Part shown: positions 5,813 through 6,224 of the stretch, piece by piece | How the letters are laid out: each line of letters opens with the position of its first letter | Numbering within the stretch: the first letter of the stretch is position 1 | Assembly (NCBI GenBank): GCA_955652795.1 | Contig: CATPBQ010000098.1 | Coordinates: 1-6,224, forward strand | Source: an uncultured Steroidobacteraceae bacterium | Lineage (GTDB): Bacteria > Pseudomonadota > Gammaproteobacteria > Steroidobacterales > Steroidobacteraceae | Reading direction: 5' to 3' | Length of the DNA: 6,224 bases | The notes under the pieces: generated by a model | Databases searched by the model: none | Seen by the model: only the letters and a program-made list of their open reading frames with translations | What the model was told of the DNA's origin: nothing | Program-made: the position numbers and the translations under genes

Positions 5813-6220
5813 ATGCAACGCCGTACCCTGCTGTCACGCCTCGCATTCCTGCCCGCGCTCGCCGGTCTCGCGGCGGGCGCGCGCGCCGCGGAAGCCAGCA
5901 AGCCCCTCAAGATCATGTTCAAGAGCGCCTGGGGCTCTGATGACCCCACCAAGGCCGCTTTTCCGTTCCTGCACGGACACGTGCTGGCGGAAGCCGGACA
6001 CACGGTGCAGATCTTCCTGCTGGGCGAGGCGGTGTCCCTGATGCGCTCCTCGGTCGCGAACGCGGTCGTTCCGGTCGGCTGGCCGCCGCTGGTGGAAGCG
6101 CTGCAGAAAGTGACCGCCAAGAAGATCCAGATCTACGCCTGCGGCGCGTGCTCGCGCGCTCGCGGCGTCACCGAACAGGATCTGACCCAGTGGGGTGCGA
6201 AGTTCGGCAATCCGACCTGA
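5813..6220 (+). CDS. DsrE-like sulfur-relay family protein with twin-arginine-type leader
   Basis: The protein is 135 residues from ATG 5813. The leader MQRRTLLSRLAFLPALAGLA has a twin-Arg followed by hydrophobic residues and an ARA/AEA-type cleavage region near residues 23-28, which suggests Tat (or Sec) export. The mature part starts with KIMFKSAWGSDDPTKAAFPF (33-52), continues with EAGHTVQIFLLGEAV (60-74) and a proline-containing GWPPL segment, and reaches IYACGACSRARGVTEQDL (107-124) with Cys110 and Cys113. This is the DsrE/DsrF-like (YchN-type) alpha/beta fold, whose C-terminal Cys in other members can carry sulfane sulfur. A periplasmic role in redox or sulfur handling is plausible but unproven. 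The end, WGAKFGNPT-stop, looks early: related proteins as I recall continue for about 15-20 residues after this point. It appears unrelated to the polyene operon. Confidence 0.78.
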   Translation: MQRRTLLSRLAFLPALAGLAAGARAAEASKPLKIMFKSAWGSDDPTKAAFPFLHGHVLAEAGHTVQIFLLGEAVSLMRSSVANAVVPVGWPPLVEALQKVTAKKIQIYACGACSRARGVTEQDLTQWGAKFGNPT

Positions 6221-6224
6221 GACC

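Noticed and set aside
5761..5940. Single frameshift continuation of the dehydrogenase fragment into the other forward frames
   Set aside because: Reading past 5760 in both alternative frames gave no dehydrogenase-like sequence or GxGxxG motif, so a one-base error does not restore the gene.

Overview
The window is GC-rich (by eye around 70 %). All its supportable genes lie on the + strand and are densely packed, with stop/start overlaps. Codon use strongly favours G/C at third positions. The protein families (COG4258/MMPL-type exporter, aryl-polyene-type ketosynthase and chain-length factor, ApeP-like dehydratase, DsrE-like protein with a Tat-like leader) suggest a high-GC Proteobacterium, probably gamma or beta. 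I cannot place it more precisely from sequence alone.

Region 1 (1-5397) is the 3' part of an aryl-polyene-like (type II FAS/PKS) biosynthetic operon. In order it holds: the C-terminal part of an MMPL/RND-type lipid exporter (cut by the window edge), an alpha/beta hydrolase, a membrane-anchored polysaccharide-deacetylase-fold protein, a beta-ketoacyl-ACP synthase, a half-length chain-length factor, a hotdog-fold 3-hydroxyacyl-ACP dehydratase, and a FabG-type 3-ketoacyl-ACP reductase. Most junctions overlap by 4-10 bases, and the largest gap is 16 bases. The KS/CLF pair would condense malonyl-ACP onto a growing chain. FabG would reduce the beta-keto group and the dehydratase would remove water without later enoyl reduction, leaving a conjugated polyene. 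The exporter would move the lipid-linked product across the inner membrane. Acyl carrier proteins, starter-unit enzymes, acyltransferases, thioesterase and a second dehydratase are not visible and would be expected upstream of the window.

Region 2 (5403-6220) looks unrelated to the polyene pathway. Five bases after fabG comes a short ORF that resembles the N-terminal third of an exported D-2-hydroxyacid dehydrogenase; it stops before any NAD-binding domain and is best read as a gene remnant. After 38 bases comes a DsrE-like small protein with a twin-arginine-type leader and a CGAC cysteine pair. It has the only strong Shine-Dalgarno in the window, and that site sits inside a possible hairpin.

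No tRNA, rRNA, CRISPR array, insertion sequence, phage gene or clear intrinsic terminator was seen. I found no convincing wholly new system. The less well understood parts are the deacetylase-fold and alpha/beta-hydrolase pair inside a polyene operon, and the broken gene plus SD-masking hairpin at the operon's downstream edge.
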